A stretch of DNA of 64,000 nt from Exiguobacterium artemiae 255-15 (GTDB taxonomy: Bacteria; Bacillota; Bacilli; Exiguobacteriales; Exiguobacteriaceae), in assembly GCF_000019905.1 (NCBI RefSeq), contig NC_010556.1, positions 2,878,001 through 2,942,000 on the forward strand. Reading direction: 5' to 3'. A program made the position numbers and the translations under genes. Below are positions 52,870-61,741 of the stretch, piece after piece (the stretch's first letter is position 1; each line of letters starts with the position of its first letter). The notes beneath the pieces were generated by a model. That model made no database searches. It was not told the DNA's origin and saw nothing but the letters and a program-made list of their open reading frames with translations.

Positions 52870-54276
52870 TTATTGAATTCCGAGGACAACTGCAAGCAGT
52901 AATGCACCACATGCCAGGACAATCCAAATCGCAAACAGTTTCCAGACGAATCGTAACCATTTTTCGTACGGAATACCGGCAATCGCCAAGAATGCCATCA
53001 AGTGCGCACTCGTCGGGAAAATCATATTCGTCAAACCGTCGCCGTACTGAAAGGCGAGGACTGCGACTTGCCGCTCAATTCCGAGCAAGTCGGCAAGCGG
53101 CGCCATGATTGGCATCGTCGTTGCTGCTTGACCGCTTCCGGACGGGATAAAGAAGTTCGTAATCAATTGGACGACGTACATCCCGATGACGGCAAGGGAC
53201 GTCGGTAACTGACCGACGGCATTCGACAAACCGTAAATCACGGTATCGATGACCCGACCATCTTCTAAAATGACGACGATTGCCCGGGCAAAACCAACGA
53301 TCAAGGCACCAAACGTAACGGCCTTGGCTCCGTCGATTAAACTTTCGAATGTCCGGTTGACACCCATCGTCACGATTCCTGCGAGCAAGCCGATAATCAG
53401 GAACGAAGCCGTCAGTTCCGTCAAATACCAGCCCCACTCAAAGATGCCGATGACGTTTAGCGTGATTCCGCCAACAAGCACAACCAAAACAAACAGATGT
53501 TTTTTCGAGAATTGAGAAAAAGTTGCTGTTGTTTCTTGTTTCCGATGTTTCTCAAGGTCATGCACAAGACTCTGTTCCGGATTTTTTTTGACTTTCTGCG
53601 CATAGTTCATGACGTAAAGAATCGTCACGACTAAAAAGACAAGATAGACCGCCGTCCGGTAACCGAGTCCGCTGAACAACGGAACTTCCGCAATCGACTG
53701 CGCGACTCCAACCGTAAACGGATTCAGCATCCCTCCGGCAAAACCGACGGCGGCACCGAGACTGACGATCGCCGCTCCCGTCATCGCGTCATAACCAAGG
53801 GCACGTGCCAACATGATGCCGATTGGGACGAAGATAATGGTTTCTTCCGCCATTCCAATTGTCGCACCGGCAACGGAAAAGACGAACATCGTCATCGGGA
53901 TCATGATATGCCCTTTTTGACCGAACCGATTAATCAATTGATTGATGCCGGATTCAATCGCGCCCGTTTGCCGGATGATTCCAAACACACCACCGACCAA
54001 AAAGATGTAAAAGATAATGGCGGCACCTGCCTCCATCCCTTTTGGAATGGCTTCAAACAAACCGAAGAAATTGACGGGTGCAGATTCAACTGCACGATAC
54101 GTCCCATCAATGACGACCGTTTGTCCGTCCTGCTTTTCGCGATCAAACTGACCGGCCGGTAATGTATACGTCAAGATGACTGCAATCAGTAAAATTCCCA
54201 TGATAATCGCGTACGTGTGAGGCATCTTGAAGAAGGAGCGCTCCGAAGCATCTGCCTGTGGTTTCCGTTCATTCAT
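52870..54276 (-). CDS. YfcC/AbgT-type carrier (C4-dicarboxylate anaerobic carrier-like)
   Basis: A 468-residue integral membrane protein of the YfcC (DUF/Dcu-like) ion-transporter family with about 12 helices. Signature stretches include AEETIIFVPIGIMLARALGYD, GGMLNPFTVGVAQ, and NFFIPSGSGQAATTMPIMAPLADLLG (the family's Gly/Ser hairpin). These carriers are predicted to move amino acids, peptides or dicarboxylates (arginine/ornithine antiporters in some annotations); the substrate is unproven. The start has AGGAGG seven bases upstream. Confidence 0.88.
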   Translation of the reverse strand: MNERKPQADASERSFFKMPHTYAIIMGILLIAVILTYTLPAGQFDREKQDGQTVVIDGTYRAVESAPVNFFGLFEAIPKGMEAGAAIIFYIFLVGGVFGIIRQTGAIESGINQLINRFGQKGHIMIPMTMFVFSVAGATIGMAEETIIFVPIGIMLARALGYDAMTGAAIVSLGAAVGFAGGMLNPFTVGVAQSIAEVPLFSGLGYRTAVYLVFLVVTILYVMNYAQKVKKNPEQSLVHDLEKHRKQETTATFSQFSKKHLFVLVVLVGGITLNVIGIFEWGWYLTELTASFLIIGLLAGIVTMGVNRTFESLIDGAKAVTFGALIVGFARAIVVILEDGRVIDTVIYGLSNAVGQLPTSLAVIGMYVVQLITNFFIPSGSGQAATTMPIMAPLADLLGIERQVAVLAFQYGDGLTNMIFPTSAHLMAFLAIAGIPYEKWLRFVWKLFAIWIVLACGALLLAVVLGIQ

Positions 54277-54402
54277 CCATTTGCCTCCTGACCTACCTTT
54301 AAATTTTGACTCTCTTAAGAGATAATGCCCTATTTATGGAAAAAATAACAGTCTATTTCGTCATTTAATTTTTTTGTAATATATTAAAACTGTAAGAAAA
54401 AT

Positions 54403-54433
54403 AAAAAAACCCGACCGTAGTCAGGTTTTTCGA
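54403..54433 (-). terminator. terminator of the quinol monooxygenase-type gene
   Basis: AACCTGAC / GGTCGGGTT-type hairpin with T7 on the minus strand. Confidence 0.85.
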
Positions 54434-54440
54434 GTCTTAC

Positions 54441-54722
54441 TCACGCATTAAATGATTGAACGTCTAATGGTTTCGCAAGTGCTGTTTGGGCAAATGCCAC
54501 GAACTGACCGAAATGGGCACTTGTGTTGTGCGTTTCGATTGCTGCTTGATCTTCCCATTTCTCAATCATCATGAAGACATTCTCGTCTTCGATGCTTTGG
54601 AATAAATCATAACTGATGTTACCTGCTTCTAACCGTGACCCTTCAATCAATGTTTTTGTAGCTTCTAAAAACTCTTGACGTTTTGCAGGTTGTACTTCTA
54701 ATTTTGCTTCAATGGCGATCAT
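54441..54722 (-). CDS. antibiotic biosynthesis monooxygenase (YgiN-like) family protein
   Basis: A 93-residue ferredoxin-like dimeric protein of the ABM family, whose members oxidise quinols or detoxify electrophiles without cofactors. Typical features are the first strand IAIEAKLEVQPAKRQEFLEA and MMIEKWEDQAAIETHNTSAHF near residue 50-70. The catalytic role is inferred. GGAGG precedes the ATG by seven bases. It is a single gene divergent from the cupin gene. Confidence 0.85.
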   Translation of the reverse strand: MIAIEAKLEVQPAKRQEFLEATKTLIEGSRLEAGNISYDLFQSIEDENVFMMIEKWEDQAAIETHNTSAHFGQFVAFAQTALAKPLDVQSFNA

Positions 54723-54801
54723 TGGAAGGCCTCCTCTAAAATTTCATTAACTCAAGTATCGTAGCACCTTCCTTTCCCATTCTCCATTAAGATGCTTGGA
54801 C

Positions 54802-54827
54802 GATTAAGGAAGTTATATTCCGGGTAA
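54802..54827 (+). promoter_or_regulatory. sigma-B-like stress promoter of the cupin gene
   Basis: GATTAA (54802-54807), 14 bases, GGGTAA (54822-54827) matches the GTTTAA-N14-GGGTAT sigma-B pattern, with one mismatch in each element. Confidence 0.6.
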
Positions 54828-54865
54828 AAAAATGTATCATTTTGACATCAGAGAGGAGTTCATCT

Positions 54866-55351
54866 ATGAACGTCGAGACTTTTTATTTTGAGGATGATGG
54901 CGAAATCCCCAATAATCCTAATTTACCTGTACTTATTTATCGACATGCTTTTGACGATCCTTCTTCTATTGAAGAGACTTTTAATATGCACAACTGGAAA
55001 AACAGCTGGGTGGATGGGATTTTTGATTTTCACCATTATCACAGTGTCGCCCACGAAGTCATCGGCATTCTTGAAGGACACGCCAGCATTCAGCTCGGCG
55101 GGCCCCTTGGAAAAACCTTTACGTTGACTGCCGGCGATGTCGTTATCCTTCCTGCCGGTACAGGTCATAAGGCTTTACACATAAGCCGTAAGTTTCAAGT
55201 CGTTAGTGCCTATCCAAATGGGCAAGACTATGACACCTTGATCGGTGATCCATGTGAACGCCCGGATAACTTGAAGCGAATCGCCCAGGTCGAACGTCCT
55301 CAGACAGATCCTGTTTATGGACAACAAGGACCGTTACTCGAGCATTGGTAA
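54866..55351 (+). CDS. yjlB: cupin family protein (YjlB-like)
   Basis: A 161-residue single-domain cupin. The beta-barrel motif has HYHSVAHEVIGILEGHASIQLGG with the metal-binding histidines and glutamate, and a second motif with LPAGTGHKAL. A short conserved N terminus (METFYFEDDGEIPNN type) matches the YjlB group. The ligand is unknown. ATG at 54866 has GAGGAG seven bases upstream. A sigma-B-like promoter precedes it, suggesting a general stress gene. Confidence 0.85.
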   Translation: MNVETFYFEDDGEIPNNPNLPVLIYRHAFDDPSSIEETFNMHNWKNSWVDGIFDFHHYHSVAHEVIGILEGHASIQLGGPLGKTFTLTAGDVVILPAGTGHKALHISRKFQVVSAYPNGQDYDTLIGDPCERPDNLKRIAQVERPQTDPVYGQQGPLLEHW

Positions 55352-55353
55352 TG

Positions 55354-55395
55354 GCGTCTGCTTTCCTTTCATTTGGAAAGCAGACGTTTTTTTCT
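55354..55395 (+). terminator. terminator of the cupin gene
   Basis: GCGTCTGCTTTCC / GGAAAGCAGACG hairpin followed by TTTTTTT. Confidence 0.92.
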
Positions 55396-55446
55396 GTCAC
55401 ATCAGTGGTAAACCCTACTATTGTGCTTTTTAAAGGAGGAACTGAG

Positions 55447-56337
55447 ATGAATGAGACAGAACGAACCGTCATACTGGCGGCACTGAAACAAAAGACCGTA
55501 ACACTTCCGGATCAGACGCATGTTCGTGCACTTGGCCAAGGAACATGGCGAATGGGAGAAGATCAAAGTAAACGCCAAGCTGAAATCGAAGCGTTGCATG
55601 TCGGACTCGACAGTGGGATGGAATTGATCGATACAGCGGAAATGTACGGGGAAGGAGCTTCCGAACAACTGATTCGCGAGGTACTGAAAGAACGACGTGA
55701 CGATGTGTTTCTCGTCTCGAAAGTCTACCCGCATAATGCTGGCGGCGAAAAATTACGGGCTGCATGCGAACAGTCGCTCAAAAATCTCGGAACGGATTAC
55801 CTTGATCTCTACCTCTTGCACTGGCGCGGCAGCATTCCGCTTCAGGAGACGGTCGACGGGCTCGAGCAGTTAAAGGCAGAAGGTAAAATCCGCCGCTGGG
55901 GAGTCTCAAACTTCGACGTCTCTGATATGAAGGAACTGTTGTCACTTCGTAACGGCGATCAGTGTGCCGTCAACCAGGTACTGTATCATCTCGGTTCGCG
56001 TGGCATCGAATATGAGTTGATGCCGCTTCTTAAGCAACACGGCATTCCGGTCATGGCCTATTGCCCGCTCGCAGAAGGCGGCAGCTTACGGGACCAGTTG
56101 CTGGATCATCCGACTGTCGAACGTCTTGCTGAAGAACATGGCGTCAAACCGGCACAAATTCTTCTGGCCTGGGCGATTCGCAGCGGTGACGTCATCGCCA
56201 TCCCGAAAGCCGGACAGGCTAAGCATGTCGAAGAAAACGGAAAAGCCGCATTAGTCGAGTTAACGGACGAAGAATACGCAGCACTCGATGAAGCATTCCC
56301 GGCACCCACTAAAAAAGAACCACTTGATATCGTCTAA
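55447..56337 (+). CDS. aldo/keto reductase
   Basis: A 296-residue TIM-barrel NADPH-dependent carbonyl reductase. The catalytic tetrad is visible as Asp in ELIDTAEMYGEG, Tyr in the same segment, Lys in VSKVYPHN and His in LLHWRG. Also seen are WGVSNFDVSDM and the cofactor-binding AIPKAGQ. It lies 12 bases before a second aldo/keto reductase, probably as a co-transcribed pair. ATG at 55447 is chosen (AAAGGAGG upstream). Confidence 0.92.
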   Translation: MNETERTVILAALKQKTVTLPDQTHVRALGQGTWRMGEDQSKRQAEIEALHVGLDSGMELIDTAEMYGEGASEQLIREVLKERRDDVFLVSKVYPHNAGGEKLRAACEQSLKNLGTDYLDLYLLHWRGSIPLQETVDGLEQLKAEGKIRRWGVSNFDVSDMKELLSLRNGDQCAVNQVLYHLGSRGIEYELMPLLKQHGIPVMAYCPLAEGGSLRDQLLDHPTVERLAEEHGVKPAQILLAWAIRSGDVIAIPKAGQAKHVEENGKAALVELTDEEYAALDEAFPAPTKKEPLDIV

Positions 56338-56349
56338 GGAGGAACAGTC

Positions 56350-57282
56350 ATGAACAAATCAGTCAAACTTGGAAAATCCAATTTAACGGTCAATCCAATC
56401 GGTCTCGGAACGAATGCGGTCGGTGGACACAACCTGTACCCGAACCTCGATGAGCAAGCCGGTCGTGATCTCGTCCGTGTCGCTTTGATGAACGGCATTA
56501 ACTTCCTCGACACGGCTTATATTTATGGTCCGGAACGTTCGGAAGAATTGGTCGGCGAAGTGTGGAGCGAAACCGTGGAACGTGAAGAAGTCATTCTCGC
56601 GACAAAAGGAGCCCACCAACTGGTTGACGGAAAAGTTGTCATGAACAACTCACCCGAATTTTTGAAACAAGCGGTCGAAGACAGTCTGAAACGTCTGCGG
56701 ACAGATTACATCGATTTGTATTACATTCACTTCCCGGATGAAGATACACCAAAAGATGAAGCCGTCGCGGCGCTTGCTGAGCTGAAAGCAGAAGGGAAAA
56801 TCCGGGCAATCGGTGTCTCAAACTTCTCGCTCGAGCAATTAAAAGAAGCCAATAAGGACGGTCATGTCGACGTCTATCAAGGCGAGTACAATCTATTTAA
56901 ACGTGACGCCGAAAAAGAGATTTTACCGTATATCCGCGAACATGGCATTTCATTCGTACCGTACTTCCCGCTTGCTGCCGGTCTGCTTGCCGGAAAATAT
57001 GATGCCGAAACGAAATTTGATGACCTTCGGAAAAATGATCCGCTCTTCCAGGAGGATGTCTTTAAAGATAACCTGGCAAAAGTCGACTTGTTGCGTCCGA
57101 TTGCAGAAGCAAAAGATGCCGAAGTCGCACATATCGTCCTTGCCTGGTACTTGGCACAGGACGGCATCGACGCCATCATCCCGGGTGCGAAACGGGCTGA
57201 TCAAGTCACGGATACGATCCGGACACTTGATGTCGAATTAACGGAAGACGAGATTCGTCAAATCGATCACATCTTCAGCTGA
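56350..57282 (+). CDS. aldo/keto reductase (IolS-like)
   Basis: A 310-residue aldo/keto reductase of the other major subgroup. Asp and Tyr are in [18 protein letters not shown], Lys in ILATKGAHQ and His in YYIHFPDE; the C-terminal NADPH site has [11 protein letters not shown]. Its size and motifs recall IolS/YccK in Bacillus. It forms an operon with the preceding reductase. It is likely involved in removal of reactive aldehydes, such as methylglyoxal. Confidence 0.92.
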   Translation: MNKSVKLGKSNLTVNPIGLGTNAVGGHNLYPNLDEQAGRDLVRVALMNGINFLDTAYIYGPERSEELVGEVWSETVEREEVILATKGAHQLVDGKVVMNNSPEFLKQAVEDSLKRLRTDYIDLYYIHFPDEDTPKDEAVAALAELKAEGKIRAIGVSNFSLEQLKEANKDGHVDVYQGEYNLFKRDAEKEILPYIREHGISFVPYFPLAAGLLAGKYDAETKFDDLRKNDPLFQEDVFKDNLAKVDLLRPIAEAKDAEVAHIVLAWYLAQDGIDAIIPGAKRADQVTDTIRTLDVELTEDEIRQIDHIFS

Positions 57283-57286
57283 CACA

Positions 57287-57322
57287 ACAAAACCACGCCA
57301 GTTCGACTTGGCGTGGTTTTGC
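57287..57322 (+). terminator. terminator of the aldo/keto reductase pair
   Basis: AAAACCACGCCA / TGGCGTGGTTTT hairpin with a short loop. Confidence 0.9.
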
Positions 57323-57387
57323 TTTGAGCAGATTAGGCGAAAAATTGAAGAATGGCTCGTATGATGAAGAAACAGGAGGCGATTACT

Positions 57388-57834
57388 ATGAAACACCATT
57401 TTCACCTGACAGCAGACTGGCCCGGCAACCGCAATGATGTCGGTCAAATCGAGACCGGCGAATTGAAAACAAAGATTTCGATTCCGGACGCAATGGACGG
57501 CCCCGGTGTCGGTACCAATCCGGACGAGATGTTGCTCGGTGCAGCAGCAACCTGTTACATCATCACACTTGCTGCGATGCTGGAACGGAATGACATTCCG
57601 AAAGTATCCCTGACGATGGAATCGGAAGGAATCGTCGACGTCACGAACGGGGTCTTTACGTATGATGCGATCATTCACCGCCCGACACTGATTCTGCCGG
57701 CAGAGACCACCGAAGCGAACCTGACAAAAGCACGCCGGCTGGCTGAAAAAGCAGAAGGATCGTGTATGATTACGCGGGCACTGGCCGGTAATGTGAAGGT
57801 TTCGTTAGAGGCGGTCGTGGAGTTGGAAGGCTGA
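57388..57834 (+). CDS. OsmC-family peroxiredoxin-like protein
   Basis: A 148-residue OsmC/Ohr-fold protein that would reduce organic peroxides using a pair of cysteines. The first is in GAAATCYIITLAAML and the second in EGSCMITRAL, the two usual positions. The N terminus MKHHFHLTADWPGNRNDVG matches the YmaD/SACOL1771 subgroup. ATG at 57388 has AGGAGG upstream. It lies in a detoxification cluster with aldo/keto reductases and a cupin. Confidence 0.9.
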   Translation: MKHHFHLTADWPGNRNDVGQIETGELKTKISIPDAMDGPGVGTNPDEMLLGAAATCYIITLAAMLERNDIPKVSLTMESEGIVDVTNGVFTYDAIIHRPTLILPAETTEANLTKARRLAEKAEGSCMITRALAGNVKVSLEAVVELEG

Positions 57835-57863
57835 GGATTCTTTTCGATGTATGCTGATACAGT

Positions 57864-57902
57864 ACGACTTCATTTCTTTATTGAAATGAGGTCTTTTATT
57901 TT
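57864..57902 (+). terminator. terminator of the OsmC gene
   Basis: GACTTCATTT / GAAATGAGGTC-type stem followed by a T-rich tract. Confidence 0.8.
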
Positions 57903-57978
57903 TGATTAGATTCTTGCTGCACAATTTTCAGTTCCTTCGTATACTGAACTTAGTTTGGAATTTATTGGAGGTCATCAG

Positions 57979-60900
57979 ATGTCATCGTTTCAAGAAAAAT
58001 TACGCAGTCAAAATACTGAATCTCATCCTTTTGAAAAAAGCTCTCCGATTCAACCGGCAGATTATACCGCCGAATTACTAACACACTTAAATGAACTCTT
58101 CTATAAATCGATTGTTGAACTTCAACACAATCAACTGACCGGGGAAATGATTGAAACCACAAACCGTTGGCTCTCTGCATTAGATGAACCGCTTTTGGCT
58201 ACGCCCTTGCATCGTGAATTAATATCTTCTACTGCGACACCTGTACATTATGAAAAATCATTAAGAGCATGGGATTTAATTGCACCGGGACAGGAAAATC
58301 AGGAAAAACTGTTACATTACTTGATTGATGAATTATCAACAGCCCAATCTGCCGACTGGATGGTCAGCTTTACACGCCATTCCGGAATTCAAACACTCGT
58401 CCCTTCATTTCAAGAAGCGGAACGGATCAATAAACCGATTCGTATCTTAACTTCATTTTATATGAACATTACGGAAGCCAAAGCATTACGTACCCTGATG
58501 CAGTTTAAAAATATCGAGATTAAAATTTACGAACCGATCAAAAAAAATCAGGCTTTCCATCCAAAAGCTTATTTATTTACGCGGGAAACTAATTTACATA
58601 GTGCGATTATCGGTTCATCCAATTTATCAAAGTCTGCTTTAACCAACGGACTGGAGTGGAATGTTCGAATTCCCCATTCTCCTCTCACGTCTTTAGTTTC
58701 TCAAGCGCAAACTCTGTTTAATAATCTCTGGAACAGTAACGAAGCCATTCCCTGCACCTCAGCAATTTTAGATCAATATGAACAACACCATTTAGACGCT
58801 CCGAAAATCAAACAGTTTATCGTCAATGACCGCGTTGCAGAGCCTCCTGTTGAATACGAAGTAATTCAGCCAAATGAGATGCAGCTTCCGGCTTTGGAAC
58901 AATTACACCGTTTACGGTTAAAGCAACAAACAAAAGCCATGGTCATTGCAGCAACGGGAACAGGAAAAACTTATTTGGCTGCCTTTGATGTGAAACAGTT
59001 TGATGCCAAACGTGTTCTATTCGTTGCCCATCGTGGAAAACTGTTATCTCAAGCTGAAGAAACATTCAAAAAGATTTTCACAGATGGCGATGCTACTTTT
59101 GGTCGTTATCAAGCAAATCAAAAAGATCTTGATAAACAATTTATCTTTGCGACCATTCAAACGTTTTCAAAAGAAATTCATTTGGAGCAGTTCGATCCAA
59201 ACACATTTGATTACATCATCATTGATGAGTTCCATCATGCCGCTTCAGAATCGTATCAAAAAATTCTCAACTACTTTACGCCACAGTTTTTACTCGGGAT
59301 TACGGCAACGCCGGAACGAATGGACGGTCTCAACATCTTTAAGTTGGTGGACCACAATATCGCGTATGAAATTCGATTATATGATGCTTTGGCCCAAGAC
59401 TTGTTAACACCGTTCCATTACTTTGGTATTCAAGATGATGAAGCGATTGATTACGAAGTCATTCCGCAAAAAAATGGATTGTACATTGAAAAAGATTTAG
59501 TGGAAGCACTCGAACGTTCTTCCCGGACGGAATATATTCTTGAGATGATGACTAAATTTGGTCACAGCGGTACAGCTCGGGTCGGACTCGGGTTTTGTGT
59601 CAATATTGATCATGCCGAATACATGGCTGCTGAGTTTAATAAGCACCAGATCGAGTCACTGGCCATCACGAGCAAACAAACGGAAGCAGAACGGGAACAC
59701 GCCATTCAACGATTGGAAGATGATCAGGATCCGCTATCGTTTATCTTTACAGTCGATCTCTTTAATGAAGGTGTCGATATTCCTAAAATCAACGTCATGC
59801 TGTTTTTGCGTCCTACGGAGTCGCCGACGATTTTTATCCAGCAACTCGGTCGCGGTCTACGGAAACATAAATCAAAAGAGTACGTCACGATTTTAGATTT
59901 CATCGGCAACAGTCAACGCGCTTTTGTGGCACCGCTTGTGTTATCCGGCCAACAATCTTTCCATTCGATTGACCGTTATCATGTCGCAAACGCGGTTCAA
60001 AACCATTTCCCGATTTTGCCTGAAGGTTCCTTGGCAATTTTGGATCGTGTGACAGAGTCCTTTATCATTGAACAAATGAAAAAAATCGAGTTTTCGGCCA
60101 GTAAACAGTTACGTGAAAGCTACCAGCGTCTGATAACTATGATTGGCGACACTCCATCCTTAAACGATTTGGTGACGCATCCGGACGCCCCCGCAATCGA
60201 AACGATTATTCAACAGTGGAAAAGTGTCCTGCGGTTAAAACAGCTGGAGAAAGTGGCGACTGATGAAGAACTGGCTCTGTTGCTTAATCCGGATACACGA
60301 CGTGTGCTCCAACATATCGAAAGTTGGTTCCCGATTCGCGAACCGTTCAGCTTATTGATGATTCAATTACTTCTCAATCAACAAACGATTTCAGCTGATG
60401 ATGTCATTCAAGCGACTGCCACTCGCTTTGCCGTTTCACCAGAGGTCTTGGCACATCGTTTATCTTTGATTCAGCATCTATTTAATCGCTGGTCTACGTC
60501 TTTAACACATGACCGGATTGTATTGCTTGTTGAATCTGTTGCCGGTGAATACACATTCTCGGAAGAAGTGACACGTATTTTAGCTTCGTCGCCAACACTA
60601 GTCGACTATTTACAGGAGCTGATGCACGCTGGGCTTCACTCCTTTGAGCAACTTTCTGGAGGAGAAAACTGGTTGACCGGTTCTCAATCGTTTATTTCGA
60701 GAATGACGTACAGCCGGGCTGTCATCCAACGGTTATTACAATCTCCAAGCCAGGAAGGATCCTGGCGCGAAGGAGTCGCTCAAGCCGGGAATGATTATGT
60801 ATTATTCGTCAACTTACACAAAAATGAATCGATTGAAGATCAATTAAATTACCAAGACTACTTTATCGATAAAGACCATTTCCACTGGCAATCGCAAAGT

Positions 60901-61137
60901 ATCGCTACAGCAACCGGGAAATCTGGTGAACTTTACCGCCAACATGAAGCACGCGGAATCAAAATTCATCTCTTTATTCGAAAAGCTGACAAGGAACAAG
61001 GTCGCTCCCTGCCCTTTACATACTTCGGTGAACTGATTCACAAAAGCAGTCACGGATCAAAACCGATTAATGTGGAGTGGATTTTAAAAGAACCTTTAAC
61101 AAGCGAAGAATTTATTTCGTGGAAAAAGCTTTCATGA
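57979..61137 (+). CDS. SauUSI-like type IV restriction enzyme (PLD nuclease, SF2 helicase, DUF3427)
   Basis: A 1052-residue protein. A phospholipase-D-type nuclease domain (about 100-265) has FHPKAYLF near residue 192 followed by AIIGSSNLSKSAL. A superfamily-2 helicase follows (Walker A ATGTGKT near 325, DEFHH near 416, GITATPERMDG, motif VI QQLGRGLRKHKS near 622). The C terminus is a DUF3427 domain (HFHWQSQS...LPFTYFGELIHKSSHG). This order is that of SauUSI of S. aureus, an ATP-dependent enzyme that cuts 5-methyl- and 5-hydroxymethylcytosine DNA, though this protein is longer (SauUSI is about 953). ATG at 57979 has GGAGG seven bases upstream. Codons are more A/T-rich than the neighbours, which suggests transfer. 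It is convergent with, and overlaps, the Nudix gene. Confidence 0.85.
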   Translation: MSSFQEKLRSQNTESHPFEKSSPIQPADYTAELLTHLNELFYKSIVELQHNQLTGEMIETTNRWLSALDEPLLATPLHRELISSTATPVHYEKSLRAWDLIAPGQENQEKLLHYLIDELSTAQSADWMVSFTRHSGIQTLVPSFQEAERINKPIRILTSFYMNITEAKALRTLMQFKNIEIKIYEPIKKNQAFHPKAYLFTRETNLHSAIIGSSNLSKSALTNGLEWNVRIPHSPLTSLVSQAQTLFNNLWNSNEAIPCTSAILDQYEQHHLDAPKIKQFIVNDRVAEPPVEYEVIQPNEMQLPALEQLHRLRLKQQTKAMVIAATGTGKTYLAAFDVKQFDAKRVLFVAHRGKLLSQAEETFKKIFTDGDATFGRYQANQKDLDKQFIFATIQTFSKEIHLEQFDPNTFDYIIIDEFHHAASESYQKILNYFTPQFLLGITATPERMDGLNIFKLVDHNIAYEIRLYDALAQDLLTPFHYFGIQDDEAIDYEVIPQKNGLYIEKDLVEALERSSRTEYILEMMTKFGHSGTARVGLGFCVNIDHAEYMAAEFNKHQIESLAITSKQTEAEREHAIQRLEDDQDPLSFIFTVDLFNEGVDIPKINVMLFLRPTESPTIFIQQLGRGLRKHKSKEYVTILDFIGNSQRAFVAPLVLSGQQSFHSIDRYHVANAVQNHFPILPEGSLAILDRVTESFIIEQMKKIEFSASKQLRESYQRLITMIGDTPSLNDLVTHPDAPAIETIIQQWKSVLRLKQLEKVATDEELALLLNPDTRRVLQHIESWFPIREPFSLLMIQLLLNQQTISADDVIQATATRFAVSPEVLAHRLSLIQHLFNRWSTSLTHDRIVLLVESVAGEYTFSEEVTRILASSPTLVDYLQELMHAGLHSFEQLSGGENWLTGSQSFISRMTYSRAVIQRLLQSPSQEGSWREGVAQAGNDYVLFVNLHKNESIEDQLNYQDYFIDKDHFHWQSQSIATATGKSGELYRQHEARGIKIHLFIRKADKEQGRSLPFTYFGELIHKSSHGSKPINVEWILKEPLTSEEFISWKKLS

Positions 61138-61519
61138 TTTTTTTAACAGCCGGAATGTCTGCCGGAGCCCAGTCTAAAGAATCCAACTGTTTGACGGGTA
61201 CCCATCGTAATTCGGCATGTTCCAGTGCTTGAGGTTCACCTGATACAACCGTCGATTGAAAAGTCGATAACTCAACAATTACTTTGTCGTATTCATACCG
61301 CGTCGTTTCGATGTGATTACCTACTTGAATCGTACAATTTAACTCTTCCAGAATTTCGCGGCGGAGAGACTCTTCCGGACGTTCACCCGGTTCGATTTTC
61401 CCGCCCGGAAACTCCCATAAGTTCGGTAATGACATGACAGGACTGCGAAGAGCACACAGAATTTCGTTTTTTGAATTATTCACTACTGCACCTACAACGG
61501 AAATTGTCTTTTTTGACAT
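61112..61519 (-). CDS. NudG-like Nudix (deoxy)nucleoside triphosphate pyrophosphatase
   Basis: A 135-residue Nudix hydrolase. The Nudix box runs GGKIEPGERPEESLRREILE with the catalytic glutamates intact. The C-terminal APADIP segment and the EHAELRWVP stretch resemble E. coli NudG, which prefers 5-methyl-dCTP and 5-hydroxy-dCTP, more than MutT; general 8-oxo-dGTP cleansing remains possible. ATG at 61519 is chosen (GAGAGG 9 bases upstream). Its 3' end overlaps the restriction gene by 26 bases on the opposite strand, with no terminator between them. Confidence 0.87.
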   Translation of the reverse strand: MSKKTISVVGAVVNNSKNEILCALRSPVMSLPNLWEFPGGKIEPGERPEESLRREILEELNCTIQVGNHIETTRYEYDKVIVELSTFQSTVVSGEPQALEHAELRWVPVKQLDSLDWAPADIPAVKKIMKAFSTK

Positions 61520-61598
61520 GCTGTTCATCCTCTCTTTAGTCAATCATTTATGTTTATCCTAAACTACGACTCATGAAAAAGGATCACTTCTTTCATAC

Positions 61599-61727
61599 GA
61601 CTCCTACAGGAAAAAGCGCAGGAATCTGCGCTGTCAGAGACAAATAAGACCCGATGCTCGATTCCATGGAATTGAGCATTCTGGCTTATGTCTCGCCTGA
61701 GGAAAGCGCATGGAAAAGAGGTGACTC
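61599..61727. repeat. long imperfect palindromic intergenic repeat
   Basis: About 129 bp that can fold into a multi-arm structure: AGCGCA/TGCGCT, and a long arm GAGAC..ATAAG..ATGCTC with GAGCAT..CTTAT..GTCTC, ending in the palindrome ATTCCATGGAAT. Its order (GACTCCT..GGAAAA..AGACCC..GGAAAGCG..GACTC) recalls palindromic repeats scattered between genes in Bacillaceae. No coding frame with a ribosome site was found in it. Confidence 0.65.
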
Positions 61728-61741
61728 TTTTTTTACAAAAG

